A DNA stretch of 64,000 bases from Corydoras sp. C115 (lineage: Eukaryota > Chordata > Actinopteri > Siluriformes > Callichthyidae). Shown in pieces: positions 46,290-60,562 of this stretch; within the stretch, counting starts at the first letter, position 1; the number at the start of each line of letters is the position of its first letter. The translations under genes and the position numbers were made by a program. The notes under the pieces are model-generated. The model saw only the letters and a list, made by a program, of their open reading frames with translations, searched no databases and was not told the DNA's origin. The DNA lies in NCBI GenBank assembly GCA_019802505.1, contig JAFMOC010000045.1, positions 1,681,501 to 1,745,500 of the forward strand, written 5' to 3'.

Positions 46290-49142
46290 AGGCCCTGTTA
46301 TAAATTCCTCATGCTAAAGCTTTTGCTTCAGAATTGTTCCTTTCCAACAGAGGACTAAATAGGTTTTTAGTGAGGACAATTGAATGAGACACCCAACTTT
46401 TCTGTACTGCAAATACTCCAGAGGGCAAAAACACCTGCTGATCGTTCTCATTTATTTTATTATTAGCGGAAACAATTTTGTGTCAAAACTTTTGTTCATA
46501 AACTGAAATGTGACTTAAATGTAGGCTTTGGTTTTGGAGAAAAAACGTTTTTCGACATGCTTTGATCAGATCGACAGTTCTGTTCTAGTAAAAGCTGTTT
46601 GTATTGTTGTGAAACCTATATGTGCTTTTGCAAACAACTCCGGTCCAGCTGAATTTTAGAATAAAATATTTGACCTTTTCTTAAATTTTATGAAAGTTAA
46701 ACTTTTATTTGATTCTTTCATTTTTTTTTAAACAAAATTATAAGTAATCTTTACCAGCTGTAACTGTTCACAACAACTGTCACTATCCTAACATTTATTG
46801 TATAAAGTTTAATACTGGAGACGTTTTAAGCTTTGTATTGAATGGTGGTTTATTACTCGCTACACATCACTTACTGTATAGTGAACCAACTAGTGAATGA
46901 GCATCCAAGAGTAGGAAGCCACTTCAGACACAACGTTTATAGTTACATTACATAATTTTTTCCAATGTGACTTATAAGTGAACGATGACACAAGTCAGTA
47001 AGTTAACAATTGCAAACAGCTGAACTGCATCAAACACATTCCAATGAAATGCCATGGGTTATAAAACCTCATTTATGTTTAAAAGGAACGGAATTTAAGC
47101 CAAAGGTTACTTGCGGCAACATTTACCACACTAAATGTACAAAATGTTTAATCTGCATTTCCTGAGAAAATCTGTATTTCAACCACATACTCTATCCTTG
47201 TGTGTCTGTAATAATGCATTATGTTCTTTTTGGTTATTGATAGCGTACCTCATATGTCTAAATCCAGATGAGTTTTGGAGCACTATACAAGGAGTTGAAC
47301 GCTACAACATGGCATACAGTACTCAGTATATCAGTAAGAAAGTGTGATGACAGTAAGCAATGTGAATTTGTATGTTTCTCCACCGTCCAAGTTTGTTTCC
47401 TATAACATTCCAAGTACATGTCATTCAGGGTGTACTCGAGATCCACTGTCTCAGTTTTTTTTTGAGTTGTAGTTACGTGGGTGTATTCATACATTGCTTC
47501 ATGATGAACTTTATTTTTAAACCAGGCACTAGATATGTTTTACAGAAAGTGATTGCAGAAATGTGACCTTTTTGTCCAAAGACTACACGTTGTACTGAGA
47601 AATGTAGACTGATTGCTAACACAGTTCACATGTTCATTCTAAATGTAAATGCAGAAACACTAGATGTCAGGTCAAAGGTCAGTTCACTGAAACATCAAAG
47701 GAAATGTGCAAAAGATAAACTCCTCTGCAAGTGTAAAGGAAAGTCAAATCTTAGTTCTAATTTAGAGAAAAGGAAGTCTAGTATCAACATGGTGATGCAT
47801 GAGTAACACAATGCAACAGAATGCAGGTTGTAACCCACTTGCTGTAGCAGTGCACCCCTTTGCCAGGAAATGGAAATACCCAGGTTATACTGTGCAAGTT
47901 AAGTTAAAACGTTTTAAAAGCATGCGCAAACCTTGTTTATAAATCTACAGATTGTGACACAAGACATCAATTATCGCAAATAAACAGAAGACTCGGGAGG
48001 GAAAAAAGCGTAGAGCTTCAGATTCAGATTTTCCAGTTGTGGGTGTTTAAGTCTGAAAAGGTCTGCCTTGTTTACCAACTGCTGCATTTACAGTTACACT
48101 TACTGCCTTGAAATTACAAGAGCAGTTTTATACTCCTTCATTTACAGTTTGAGTAGAAATCAGTTGAGCATGAGATACACAAAGGTTTAGTAATGGTGTT
48201 TAGTACAAAAAAGACTAGTAAAAAAAACATCTGAAGTGTATTGTTCAGTGTAAAATGAATGGGTTCATTATTTAGGCTTCTGTTTAAAGGGCTATTTTAG
48301 CTGACCTCACAGACTTCACTTGAGGACAGGGACGCCAAAATTCCGATTACCGTTGTTTCTAAAACAGTTATGAATGTATGTTTTGCAAAAACATGTTCAG
48401 TGATATTAGATTAAGAAAACCTAAAATTAAACTGAAAATTAAAATATTGCTCTGCTAAAAGAAATATAATTATTACATATCTGATAAAGTGTTTTATTAA
48501 TATTTTGTATTACAGATGGATAATTAGACAATTGGTTAATACATTTTTAGAGTGAGTTTTAGTTTGTTTAAAGTCCAGTACAACCAACAGTTTACCACTC
48601 TTTATGGTACTAGTTAACTCATTTAAGTTTAGTTAATTCTGGGTAAAGCAATGTGGGTGTGAAGCTAAATAATGCTAATTTCTATGTCACATAAGAGCTT
48701 GTACTTCCCCTATTTTTTTACCAGTATGATCAACAGGAAACCTACAGGGAAGTACAGTTATTCTTTCTTCTTTCAGTTTGCAGCAGCAGATCCTGGGTGT
48801 CTCTTGTCTCAAAGGCTTTTTATGCAGTTATGGATTAATTTTGACCACTTACTTGCACATTTTTTTTATTTTTTTATTTGTCATTATTGTTGCTGGCTAC
48901 CAGTTGCTTCTATTTTTTGGTATTTTAGTTTTTTTAAAAGAGGATCGTTACAATTTTTTAACATAGAGTTGCAATGCAAATTTGATTTGTAGCGTTCCCA
49001 TTCTGACATGGTTTGTTCAGAAATGCATTGCAACATGTCAAAGTAAAATAGAACTCTGGTCCATTAGCCACTGGCTAACCTGCTGTTAAAACAGTTGCCA
49101 CTTTTTTAAGAATTGTCATTTTTCAATTTTTGTTTTCACATC
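46290..49142. other. Intergenic stretch between zmat2 and lcp2
   Basis: The first 400 bases are the zmat2 3' untranslated region. The rest shows no coding exon that I can recognise. It holds moderately complex AT-rich sequence and, at its right end, the lcp2 promoter and leader. No TATA box stands out. Confidence 0.5.
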
Positions 49143-49961
49143 ATGAGTTTTGATAACATTCCTTCTAAATCTGAAGTGATGGGCTGGGCCTCACACAATC
49201 TTGCTGATTTCCTTAAATCGAGGGTAAGTTTTATTTTAAATGCATCTTCGTTAATTACTTTGTTTACTAGACCTTTTTAAGAAATATTTTTTTTAAAAAT
49301 ATTTTTTCTGAACCTCAGATATTCTTTACACTGACCAGCATTAATTCCATCAGTAAGGCCTTTTTGAAAAAATGTTTTAATGTTAAGTTAGTAAACTTGT
49401 TAGTAAAAGAATGTTCAGAGAGTAAGCTTATTGGATTTGGTTTGGTGGTTCATCTTTTTAAGACTGGAATGACACATTAGTGAATTATTTTACAGAGATG
49501 TCTTTTAATTACTGCTGGTCTGATACAGATCAAATCAAAGCATTAATTAAAAATTGTTTCTTGTTACTTATGGTTCTTGCATTATTTAATTGACAGAGAG
49601 ATCTCTCAGGATGTGACAAAGTGGTTCTAAAATGCAACATAAATGGACAAAGATTCTTAGTAAGTATACATTCAACAGAAATCACATCTACATGCTTACA
49701 TATTTAAAATAATTTGTTTATGACTAACAACACTGAATTTATTGTAGCGACCCTAAGTGTTATCTTAAAAGGTTGGGAGTGCTGAAACCTATCCCAGCAC
49801 TCACTGGGTGAAAGGCTGGAAAATTAGCTTGATTGGTTATTAGTTTATCACAGGGCAAACACAATCCACAAAAATAAATGATTGAAAACACATGCAGACA
49901 TGGGTGGAACACACAAAAAAACTGTCCAGCTCACTCAATAAGCTCACAGCTTCCATCATAA

Positions 49962-50018
<57 letters not shown>

Positions 50019-53000
50019 ATAATAACAATAGCAAAATGTACTTAAAGTAGTCTATGTTTTTACTTTAAATTTAGGACAAAGTATCCTTAAATGACCCTCA
50101 AACATCCAGCTTGATTATTAGGTGAATTTACAGAATTAAAGAAAATTTAAACTACATACATTGTCCTTCTCAGTTAAAAGGATATGAATATTAGTGAGAA
50201 GTAGTTGAACTGAATTCCCCTTCATACTGACATCCAGTGAGTCATGAAAAGCAGCATATATTTTTATATATTGTAAAGGAAGTACCATTATTAGAAGAAG
50301 TGACAGCTAAGTTTGTAAAACACAAAACAGAGCTGTGCTTATATTTATATTTACTATAACTTTAATTTATTATCACTATAATTTATAGTTACAGTATTTG
50401 GAACAGCTCTAATCTGTATAATGTGTCATTTAATTAAGTTTACCTCTTTTTACAATGGTGGTGTTAACATTCACTGTAATTCATTTGTTGCTAGCACCAT
50501 TCTACCTTATCCCTCAGCAGGAATATTATACTGGACCATGGAGGGTTTCATTGCAACAAAATAGTACTTTTAATGACTTTTTACTTAATGTATAAGGTCT
50601 TTCAAAGTAATAAATATTCATTTGACTTTGGCAACAATACAAATCTAAACTGGATCATTTTATTGTAAAAAGACTACACTAAGGTTTTTATTTGTTTTTC
50701 CTCACCTTGATTTTATTGCCGGGTTAGTGATGGTCAATAAGCCTAAAACGTAGATATGGTATCCTGCTGAAAAACACAAAAGCACTGAATTAAGTACTGA
50801 AAACATTTTTTTGCAGTCTATGCGTCTAATTAAGACATTTCTTGCTGCAGAAACATCCTGTAGCTGATGATCATACTTGTATAAAGGTTGGGGAATTTTT
50901 AGACTCGATTTAGTGTTCTACATTTATGATGTCTTTAAATGGCAAAAGCCATTTGAGTTTGTGTTTTTTGTGGTAATGTACAGAACTGTATTTCCACAAA
51001 AACATAATGGAGGCCATGTTATTTAACTACTCTGTCACCTGGGCTTTGGCTTTGACTTTTACATTGTTTTACATTTACACAACTAAAGTTGATTTTACCA
51101 TTAAATGTATTCTTTTTTTAAAATCTGTATCAGTAATGTTTTTAATGTAAATCATTATTTTAATAGAGTAAAATAATGTATTTTTAGAATTGTTTAAGGG
51201 CATATAATTTTTCTATTTAAAAAAATGGTCATAATGTATGTGCAGGTGGATTTGTGTTGATTGTTTATAGGAGTCGTGTTTATGTGCAAATTTAATCGCT
51301 CATCATTTATTAATTGTTACACCTGACATTTGGAGTATGTGCAATATGATGGTGAGAATTGCTAAATGTCATAGGTTTAGACATATTTATTGATATAATG
51401 TGAATAACTATTGTTTTTGTTTATAGAACATGTCAGATAATGACCTACAAAAATTTCCCAAACTTCATGCTCCGTGAGTATTGCCTAATTCTGAACCGAA
51501 CTATGTGTCTATGGTAATGCAGGCTGTTCCTTTAAATGAGGTCACTCAAGTTTCCAAAGCCTCATCACTTTGTGCAAGCAAAGCATTACATATTTCATAC
51601 AAGTGTTTAAATATGGATATATAGGTTTATTGGTAATTGATCTAATGTGACATTGGAGCAAATTATTTTGCAATATTAAAAGATAAGCGCCATGTCTTGG
51701 TGCAAGTGACAATAAGAGGAAGAACTGCTCAACAAAGATAGTGCAACACATGCAGATGTGACACGAACTATTGCACTGCGGTGTCATGTGATGTTCAGAA
51801 CTCTTGAAGAGAAATGACTGAATATGCATGCTTTCAATGAACCAAAATGAAGATATCGGGATCTAGGTGTGGTTAATAGGTCTAGGACTTAGAAGTGTTA
51901 CTGAATATTGAAGTAGAAGCACATTTGGTTTGAGTATTTTAAAAGCGTACTTAGTAAAGAGGAACTCTTTACCACATCCTGATTAAGCTGAGCCCTCGAG
52001 AAGTGGGCCCACCACAGACACAAGGCGTAATGCATGATTTGTGCTTTTATTTAGCTGCCCAATATGATACTGCATGCAAAATTGCTTTTGTTTCATTTAC
52101 ACAAAATGAATGTTAATTACTTCACACAGAGCATGTGTAAAGTAACCAACATTCACTTTCTTAACTAAAAAAACAAAAAAAAAAAAAAAAAGATCCAAAC
52201 CAATATGACCTTGTTGAACATCCTATGGGCTTTGTTTTAGGAAACCGTCTTCATTACATTAACCTTTGACTAGAGGAACGACAATTAAGGTAGTGTTTAT
52301 CAGGAGCTGCATCGTTTATCTATTTCCAGGCCGCTGAAAATATTGTTAACACTTTATTTTAGTATAGTATATTATATATAGTATATATATAAGTATAATT
52401 AAAGTAAAAATATAGATAGTGAGGCTATAAAATAAACTTAAGTAAAAGCAAAAAGCATTGAATTCCATTTAACCATCTCAATGACCGATGAATAACATAA
52501 AATGAAATTTAATTTGAGATTTGCATTACACCCTGTTTCTAGACAATTCAACTGTTAATTCATTTTCAAAGTTGATTATACTGATTAGCATTGTGTGGGT
52601 ATTAGAGCCTATCCTATTACCCAAGTTGCCAGTCCATTTTAGGACATTTACACACAGGTTCACAGCTAGGGTTAATTATAGTATTGAGAATTCACCTACT
52701 AGGTTGATATGAGGTTGAACCCTCAGAGAAAACCACACAGACACAGGGAGAATATGCAAATACCACACAAAAAGGACCTTATCTTCTCAACCCTCAAATC
52801 AGAGTTTGATTCCTTGGTAGAAAGGCAGGGTATTTGCATGTTTTCATGGATGCTTTCATCATCTCTGTATGAGCTTCCTCTTGGAACTTCACAGAAGCTC
52901 CAGCATGTTTTTCACTTTTCCTAAAAATGCACAGGCAACCTAGTGAACATTTGTAATTAGGTTAAGTTACTAATGCATGAAAGTTCTGTTTGCTGTGTGA

Positions 53001-56000
53001 CATGAAAATGACTTTTTTTCAATAAATAGATGGGACTTTACATCCCTATAGTATCTATTGCTTCGTTCACACAACATTGAAAAACATATTGAATCATTAA
53101 TTACAACCATTATCTCATCACAGATTCTCACTGGTGCTAGAGGGCTGTTTCCATAGTAGTTCTCCTTACATAATAATGATTAATGGATTAAAAGTGCACA
53201 AGAAGCACAAAAATAATTAAGCAAAATTACTAACTTAAAATGAGAACATACCAGTAACATTAACATTATTTTTAACACTTTTAGTGCTGCTGGTAAATTT
53301 TGTTATCTGTAGATATGAGAGAAGCAGACAGGAAGACAGGTTGTAAAATCTGCACCAGTTTCTGCAAGCTACTTTTTATTGCAATAAATTAAGGAACAAA
53401 AAATGTCAGTGAAATGTATTTTCCTGACAAAAAGCAATTTTTTTTGGATTTAGTTTTAGTTCTGTGAATAAGTTGAAGCCCTGACATATTTCAGAGAAAT
53501 TCTATTGTTTTGGAAAAAAAAACTTTAAAATTTAGTTTACATAAATCAATAATAAATCATGGATTTTTTTCACTTACATTACATAATCTGTTTTTGACAT
53601 AAGTAAATAACATTTTAGGTTTATACTATTTGCCCATGCACAATTTATAAACAAAGTACTGGTTGTTTCATTTGTGTTTAGTGCTTTAACTTGCCTGAAC
53701 AGAATCCTGTCAGTTGCTGTTAATAAAAGTTCTCAAATTTTCTCAGTGAATAATATAAAGCAAATGGGGTTTCAACATTCGCAGTAATGAAAATTTATTT
53801 AAAATGGATGTTCATGTGTTTAAAGGAATAAAAATAATAATTTGCTTTTACAACCGACTCTAGACTTATCTCCAGGATCTGTCGAGAGATTAACAAGAAA
53901 GAGGAAAAGAAGAGTTTTTTCCCATTAAGGCAAGCAGCTGCAGACATCTTTCAACACAGTTCTAATAAATTTTTCATAAATAAGCATAGCTAATTATCAT
54001 GCATTATATTTCTATAGAACATCTGCTAACAGATTTCCAGAAACAGGTAAAGATCACTTATTGATTATCTGTTTATCATTAATAGTTTAAGTTGAAATAT
54101 TTCACCTCAGGACAAACGTTTATCTTTGAAGAACTCAGAATGAGTAATGAACAGGGACTGGCCCACCCAAGTTCCAACATGTAGCAGTTATAACTAAGTG
54201 GCGAAACCTTAATAACTCTAAACAAAGCAGCTCACAGACTGTGCCGTTGATGGAAAATAAAATTAATTCATTAGATAAAATCAATATGCAGCCATTAGTG
54301 AATGGCATCAGACACAAAATCCATCAAAATGACGTCAACATGTTAGTCAAAATACATACAGACTAGATTTAAGAGTTCACATTGAATTTTATACAGGACT
54401 ATTCAAACAGGAATGATATAACTGAGTTATTACATCATTTTACATTTTTGATATGCAGGAGTGACAAGAAGAGTTATGCAACATCTCATTTTCCCACTCA
54501 TTTCTTACTTGTTTTTTTATGTATATGTAGTTGAGGTGCCTCAGGAAGACCAAGGGTGGGGTTCTGAAGAATTTGTAAGTCTTTCTATACTTTTTACTTT
54601 AAGTCTTTCTACTTACTCTTCTGAACAATTTTAACTCTAAAGCAAAAAACTTTGTCTATATTCACATGTTTTCTGGTGTCATACAGGAAAGTGATGATGA
54701 TTATGAAAATCCAGATTCCAATGATGAAGGTGGAGGCAGTGCTGACGATTATGAACATGCAGAGGATGGTGATGTAGCAAGTGATAATGACTATGAGCCA
54801 CCTCCAAGTGAGCCATCTGAAGAACTACATCGTCAAATCTGCATCGCCAAGCCTATGAACAATAGCGAGTACATTGGTAAAAAAGTGCTTCTTATTGTTT
54901 CACAGTGTTTTAAACCTCCTCATTTTGTAAACTATCTAATTATTTTGTATCTAGATCGCTCTTCAATGAAAAGCCAACCACCTGTGCCCCCATCACGGCC
55001 TGGACCTGGATCTGGTCCACCACCACCAGCTCCTGGGCGTCCAAGTGTAAATCATCCCTAGTTTTTAATTTTTTTTTTTTTTTTTTTTACATTTTTAACA
55101 CAGAGTGGTTCTCAAAAAAATATTTTCTTTGGATTATTTTAGGTTGGTCAATTTTCTAGAGCAGAACCTCAAAGACCTGACAGACATGGAAAACCTCCTC
55201 GTGAGTAATCTAGTCTTGTTTGTTCATTATTGGTAAGTTCATTCTGTTCATTTCTTTACTTTTTCCCGGTTGTTTTAGCTCCAGATCGTAGCAAAAAACC
55301 TGGAAGCAATGAGAAAGGACCTAATGTTGCAGCAGGTGCAGGTAACTTCTCTAATGTGGCAATATAAACTGTTGAATAGGTTTGAACTGAAATACTGAGT
55401 TAAACTGATAATGAAAATAAAAAATGTATTTAAGTCTAACAAGCTTTTAATGGTCTTAACAAAAAACCATTAGCAAAAAAATCTGCATCTTGTAAAGATA
55501 ACGAAACAGTAACTTAATAAATTAGTAGGGTATTTGTTTTGCTTGTTAGTTAATTGTCAGTTGTCTGACATTGTGAGAGGAATTTCTATGCTTCTTTGTC
55601 GGATGAAAAAAGTTTCATTAAGACACTTTTAGATTTTAGATGTTTTAATTTTGCGGCTGTAGACAATCACAAAATCAGATAGACTCGAGTTTAGCATAAG
55701 AAGTGTTTGACTGATGTGCTTCCAAATTGCTTTTTATTTGTACTTTAATATATTTGATTTTCAAAAGTTGCTGAGTTAATAATTTTTATTGAGTGTATGA
55801 TTGTTATCACTGTGGTATAATCACAGGTGAAAAGGTCATCACATATAATGTGCTTTATAAATACAGTTTACCTACCTTCATTGTGTTAACATTTATTTGT
55901 TATGTTTGTTATTGTAGGTGGAAGTATGTCAAATGAGAGGGTAAGAACCCATTGAACTAAAATGTCGACATACACTATTAGTGATCTAGACACTATTAAA

Positions 56001-59000
56001 AGAGATCTACAATTCTTTTCCTAAACCCAGTTTTTATGATTGTCAAACTAGTTTTTTAATCAAATCACTGTAAAAAAAAATTTTTTAGATTGGTAGTGGA
56101 TTCCTGTTTTGGCCTCACAACACCCTTCATAGTTAAAGTTGAAATATGTAATGCTTTATAGGAAACTGAGCCAAGCAAATAGGAGAAATTTTAATTAAGT
56201 ATAATCTTAATTAAAAAAAAGATTATACTGTATTTATACCACAAAAAAAAGAAAATGCACAATCTACACAAGCTACATATAAGAATTCAGGATACTGAAG
56301 CCTTTCCAAATAGAAGAGAAAGGCTAAGAACATCCCTGAACAGTTTGCTAGTCAATTGCAGGTCAGGAATAGAGAACACATAACTTCAAAGGTGCATTTA
56401 CACCTGAAAATGTGTTTACTTCACCACCACACATCCACCACTCTAAAATATTTTTGACTAAACAAAGATAAATGATTTAAAGTAATAGATGATGAGTAAA
56501 AGGCCTTAAACAGTTCTTATGTAAATTACATTTTTCTACATCATTATTATTTTATTGACATCATAATTACAATGTTAAATATAATTGAATGTTATATTGA
56601 AACAGAAAATGAAATAATTTTACTTTTTATTTTCAAATACATAATGTTTATGATTTTATTCAGACATTGAAAATAAATTGTTTTTGTTTCTTTTAATCTA
56701 TGTCCTGTAAAGGCTGCTACTCCGCCAAGAAGGTATTAATATTTCACTTTTTTTCATTTGTCCTAAATAACTTGTGGCCAGTCTGCTTGAATTTCTAAAA
56801 GCAACTGTTCATTATCTTTTCTTTTCTTACAATCCTTTTTTTTCTATTAAAACCTGAATTATATAAATACCTAAAATAATTAATACAAGTAGCATATAAT
56901 AGAAACCTTTGCCATCAAAATCCTGTTGTAATGACATAAATTAAATAGTTTTTCAAAGGTTATTAAAATGATTTCAATTGCAAAGCCTGTATGGTTTACG
57001 TTTGTGTGAACCTTGCCTACTGTCTGCATTTTTTTTTTTTTTTTGTTAAATTATATGATGTCATTATCAAGTTATGAGTCACCGTTCCACATGTAAAAAT
57101 AATACTAATACTTATACTAATAATAGGACAACGTTAGAATCCTTGACTCTTTGTATAAACGTATCTGAAAAATGATAAAACTAATTGCCTTTAATTAAAT
57201 ATTTCAATGATTTAACACAATGACGTTTCTATTTAAAGAAATGGTGGAATGGAGAAATTTCCAGAACCACCAAGAATGACCAAACCTCCATTACCTTCAG
57301 GAGTACGCAGGAGTGCCTCTTCCGTCACCCCTAGTGTCTCTCATCAAAGGTAGCATTTCTTTACTTTGGCACTGTCAAGTCATGTTGTCTGCATTAGAAT
57401 GGATTCTCCTATGGCATAAAATAAATGAAGCCAAAAATATTAACGTTCAGCTTTTAATTATTTCATTTTAATGTTTATTTAACCTAGAATATTTGCAAGA
57501 ATTACTCTACAAACCTTTAAAGCAACAAAATGTGCTTTTTACACAAATTTGAAATTTCACTATCAGTCTAGATGTTGGAGGTTTAAATCCTAAGTCTACC
57601 AGAAGGTGCCAATGTAGGCTTTTGAGTAAGAACTTTGTTTAATACAAATGTATTAAGTAGACATTTTTGTAAGTAATTTTATCTGATTACTCTTTGTCCT
57701 CTGACCTGAGACATCTAATTGGGAAATTTGTGCTGAAATTTGTTTTGCACCATTTTTGCGTAGAACATTGAGCTTTACAGTTTGTGCATCAGTAATGACT
57801 GATTATCTCTTTTTCCGGAAGGAATTCACTCGATCCCCGCAATGAGGTAAGATTCTCTCTAAATATATATTTAAAATAAATTGAATAAAAATGAAGTGCG
57901 GCACGGTGGCTTAGTGGTTAGCACGTTCGCCTCTCAGCGCTAGGGATTCCCGGTTCGAATCCCCATCTGGGTGGAGTTTCCATGTTCTCCCCGTGTCCGC
58001 GTGGGTTTCCTCCGGGTTCTCCGGTTTCCTCCCACAGTCCAAAAACATGGATCAAGTTAATTGAGTTCTCTAAATTGCCCCATATAGAGTGTGTTTGAGT
58101 GTGTGAGTGTGTACCCAGCGATGGATTGGCGCCCTGTCCTGGGTGTGTCTGCCCGGCGCCCGGGACGTTCTCCCCTGGATGGGCATGGGGAACCCCACCG
58201 CGACCCTAATAGAGGATACAGCGGGAGATAATGAATGAATGAATGAATGAATAAAAATGGCTTTAAGAAAAATAAATCTCAATCTAAGCAAAGTGGGATT
58301 TATTGTACTATAATAATGTTTCTATTATTTTTTTTGCTCTCCAGTATTTTTATTTGACAAAAAATTTTGACTCATTGTAATAGTGAAAAGTTTTTTTTCA
58401 TTTGAAAATGCAACTTTCATTAAAGCTGTTCACTTTGTTTAGTACAAAAATATTAAGTAGCCATTTTTGTGAGTGATTTTATCTGGCTATATTAGACATT
58501 TAAAATGTCTTCTTCTGTCTTCCACAGTTCCATGATGATCGTAAGCATTTATATTTACATAAACATTTTAATACATCATTTTAAGATTTAAAAAAAATAA
58601 TACATGATCTGGGACATGAACACTTATTCGTTTGGATATAATCTAACAGATTCAGCTAGATCAAGCTTTACCTTCCCACATTCCAACCACTCAAGAAATC
58701 CATCACCAAGACCTCATCCACACAGAGATGAAGGTCAACCTGACAGGTAAACTATTAATTTAGTACCAAGAATGTATAGGTTTAAGAATCAAGCTACGCT
58801 TGGCATGCTGGTATAAAATTATGTGGTTGATAAAGCATCATAAAGCATTTATGGATAAACCTTTAATAAAATAATGTTACATTTCTTTAAACAGTTTTAA
58901 TAAGACCATGTCACTTCCCTCAAGACAACCAGAATGTAAGTATTTTGAAACTTTTTTTTTTTTTTTTGTTATGTTAAAATCTTATCCCATGACGTTCTGT

Positions 59001-59470
59001 TAATGTTTTTCATTTTATGTATGAACAGCTATGAACAGCTACAGAGGCAGTTCCCGAAACCCACCACAACCAGCGAGACCCTCTGAACAGAATATAGAGC
59101 AGGTGGGATGTGGCATGAGGGTTGTTGTATGAAAAATTCAGTAGGTGGCGACATCTTAACATAGAACATGCAGAACTGGTCTATACGGTGTTCAGTTTTT
59201 AAGGCTGGTGTCCTTTCTTGAAATTGGACATAATAATGACGGGAATATAAATAACTTAATTATTGTTAAGCTGTTTTCAGCTTGTATTATAAATTTAATC
59301 ATTGCCTGTCAAATGTTATGCAATTTCTTTTATTTCTTTTTGAGACACTCTGTAAAATACAATCAATCACATCAACCAAAAGGTTTAGTAAATAAATAAA
59401 AAAACAAATATCCAGGGCCAAACTTGTGTACATACAAGTGTACATATATTGATGTTCCTAGCATTGTCAC

Positions 59471-59550
<80 letters not shown>

Positions 59551-60562
59551 CTGATTCTCAAGGAGGATGAGTACTCCACTGAGCTTTACTCCTTAGTTTA
59601 CTCCTCATTTTTTCATTAATTTTATGCTGATTTAAAATTAGGGTCACAGGGTGTACTAGGGCATTTTCCATTGCTTACTAGGTTAAAGGCAAATGAAAAC
59701 ACCCCGTACATATGTTGTAGCAGGGCAAACAAAGAAAATCAAAATCAAATTTTATATCTTGGGTAAGTTTACTATTTCCAACACATTTGATTATCATGGC
59801 TTCAGACTGTGGATAGAAAGCAGACCATGTAGACCAGGCACATAGAGAACATGCAAACTTCTTGCGGAATAGACTCTACTGTGACTTTGCCCAAACATTG
59901 AAGACTTACAATATGGTTCCTAAATATCAAATATATGATTGTCTCTATAGTGCAAAACGGGATCATTAAATATTAAAATGCTAATGTTTGTCTGCTTTTC
60001 TTTAGGACATGGACCCAGCTTGGTACGTGGGACAGGTTACACGTGGTCAGGCGGAGGGCAATCTGAGACATGTCAACAGGGCAAGTTTTATTTCACTTCC
60101 CTGTCAATATGGGAAACATTTTTTAAACATGTATTTAAAACCCTCATGTCTTCTTATGTCTGGCAACAGGATGGTACGTTTCTGGTACGGGACAGTTCAA
60201 AGGGGTCACCCGCCCAGCCCTACACACTTATGGTACTTTACCAAGGCAAGGTCTTCAACATTCAGATACGAAAAATGCAGAATGGTTACTTGCTTGGTAC
60301 AGGCCTTAAAGCTTCTGAGGTATGGAGTTATTTATTTTTATAATGAACAAAATTAAAAATAAAATTTAAAAAAAAATCACAGCACTAAAATTAATAGACT
60401 TGTGTCCTGGTGTCATTTCAACAGCTTTTTCCAAGTGTCAGTGATATCATCAAGCAACATACACAGATGCCCCTGCTGCTGATTGATGCTAAGAACCGTG
60501 GACACAACATAGACCAGGGTCACCAGAAACAGTGTGCTCTGACCCACCCTGCTGGATTTTAA
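49143..60562 (+). CDS. lcp2: SLP-76 adaptor (lymphocyte cytosolic protein 2)
   Basis: SLP-76 is the cytosolic scaffold that links antigen-receptor kinases to PLC-gamma, Vav and Nck. 21 coding exons: 49143-49223, 49597-49659, 51427-51473, 53864-53929, 54018-54046, 54531-54574, 54687-54876, 54955-55046, 55143-55200, 55279-55341, 55918-55940, 56713-56732, 57239-57349, 57822-57846, 58528-58540, 58650-58746, 58895-58935, 59029-59102, 60006-60080, 60170-60319 and 60425-60562; 1500 bases, 499 residues, all phases close. N-terminal SAM domain (about residues 12-78). Three phospho-tyrosine motifs, Y116 (DYENP), Y132 (DYEHA) and Y146 (DYEPP), match human Y113/Y128/Y145. A proline-rich middle contains RSKKP (227-231), the Gads SH3 RxxK site. 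The C-terminal SH2 (385 to end) has FLVRDS with R411. Introns 4 and 19 use GC donors; exon 15 is a 13-base microexon. Confidence 0.95.
49961..50017. repeat. (ATT)n microsatellite in lcp2 intron 2
   Basis: A run of about 19 ATT units, followed by 'ataataataacaata'. Confidence 0.95.
57882..58259 (+). mobile_element. SINE copy in lcp2 intron 14, 12-bp target duplication
   Basis: Full-length forward copy close to consensus, with a tRNA-like head (box-B-like GGTTCGAATCC), central body and (GAAT)n tail. TGAATAAAAATG flanks it at 57882-57893 and 58248-58259. The near-perfect sequence and exact duplication point to a young insertion. It begins only about 35 bp after the intron donor. Confidence 0.9.
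59477..59547. repeat. (TA)n microsatellite in lcp2 intron 18
   Basis: TA run of about 71 bases. It is followed at 59550-59590 by a fragment ('tctcaaggaggatgagtactccact') of the repeat family at 28290-28620. Confidence 0.96.

Noticed and set aside
57907..57965. SINE heads as possible tRNA genes (box-B-like GGTTCGAATCC)
   Set aside because: The heads are part of a repeated 340-base element with a (GAAT)n tail and do not close into a full cloverleaf with an acceptor stem.
59021..59040. Second acceptor for lcp2 exon 18 created by the repeated 'atgaacagct'
   Set aside because: Use of the second AG (10 bases on) shifts the frame; only the first keeps the downstream SH2 in frame.
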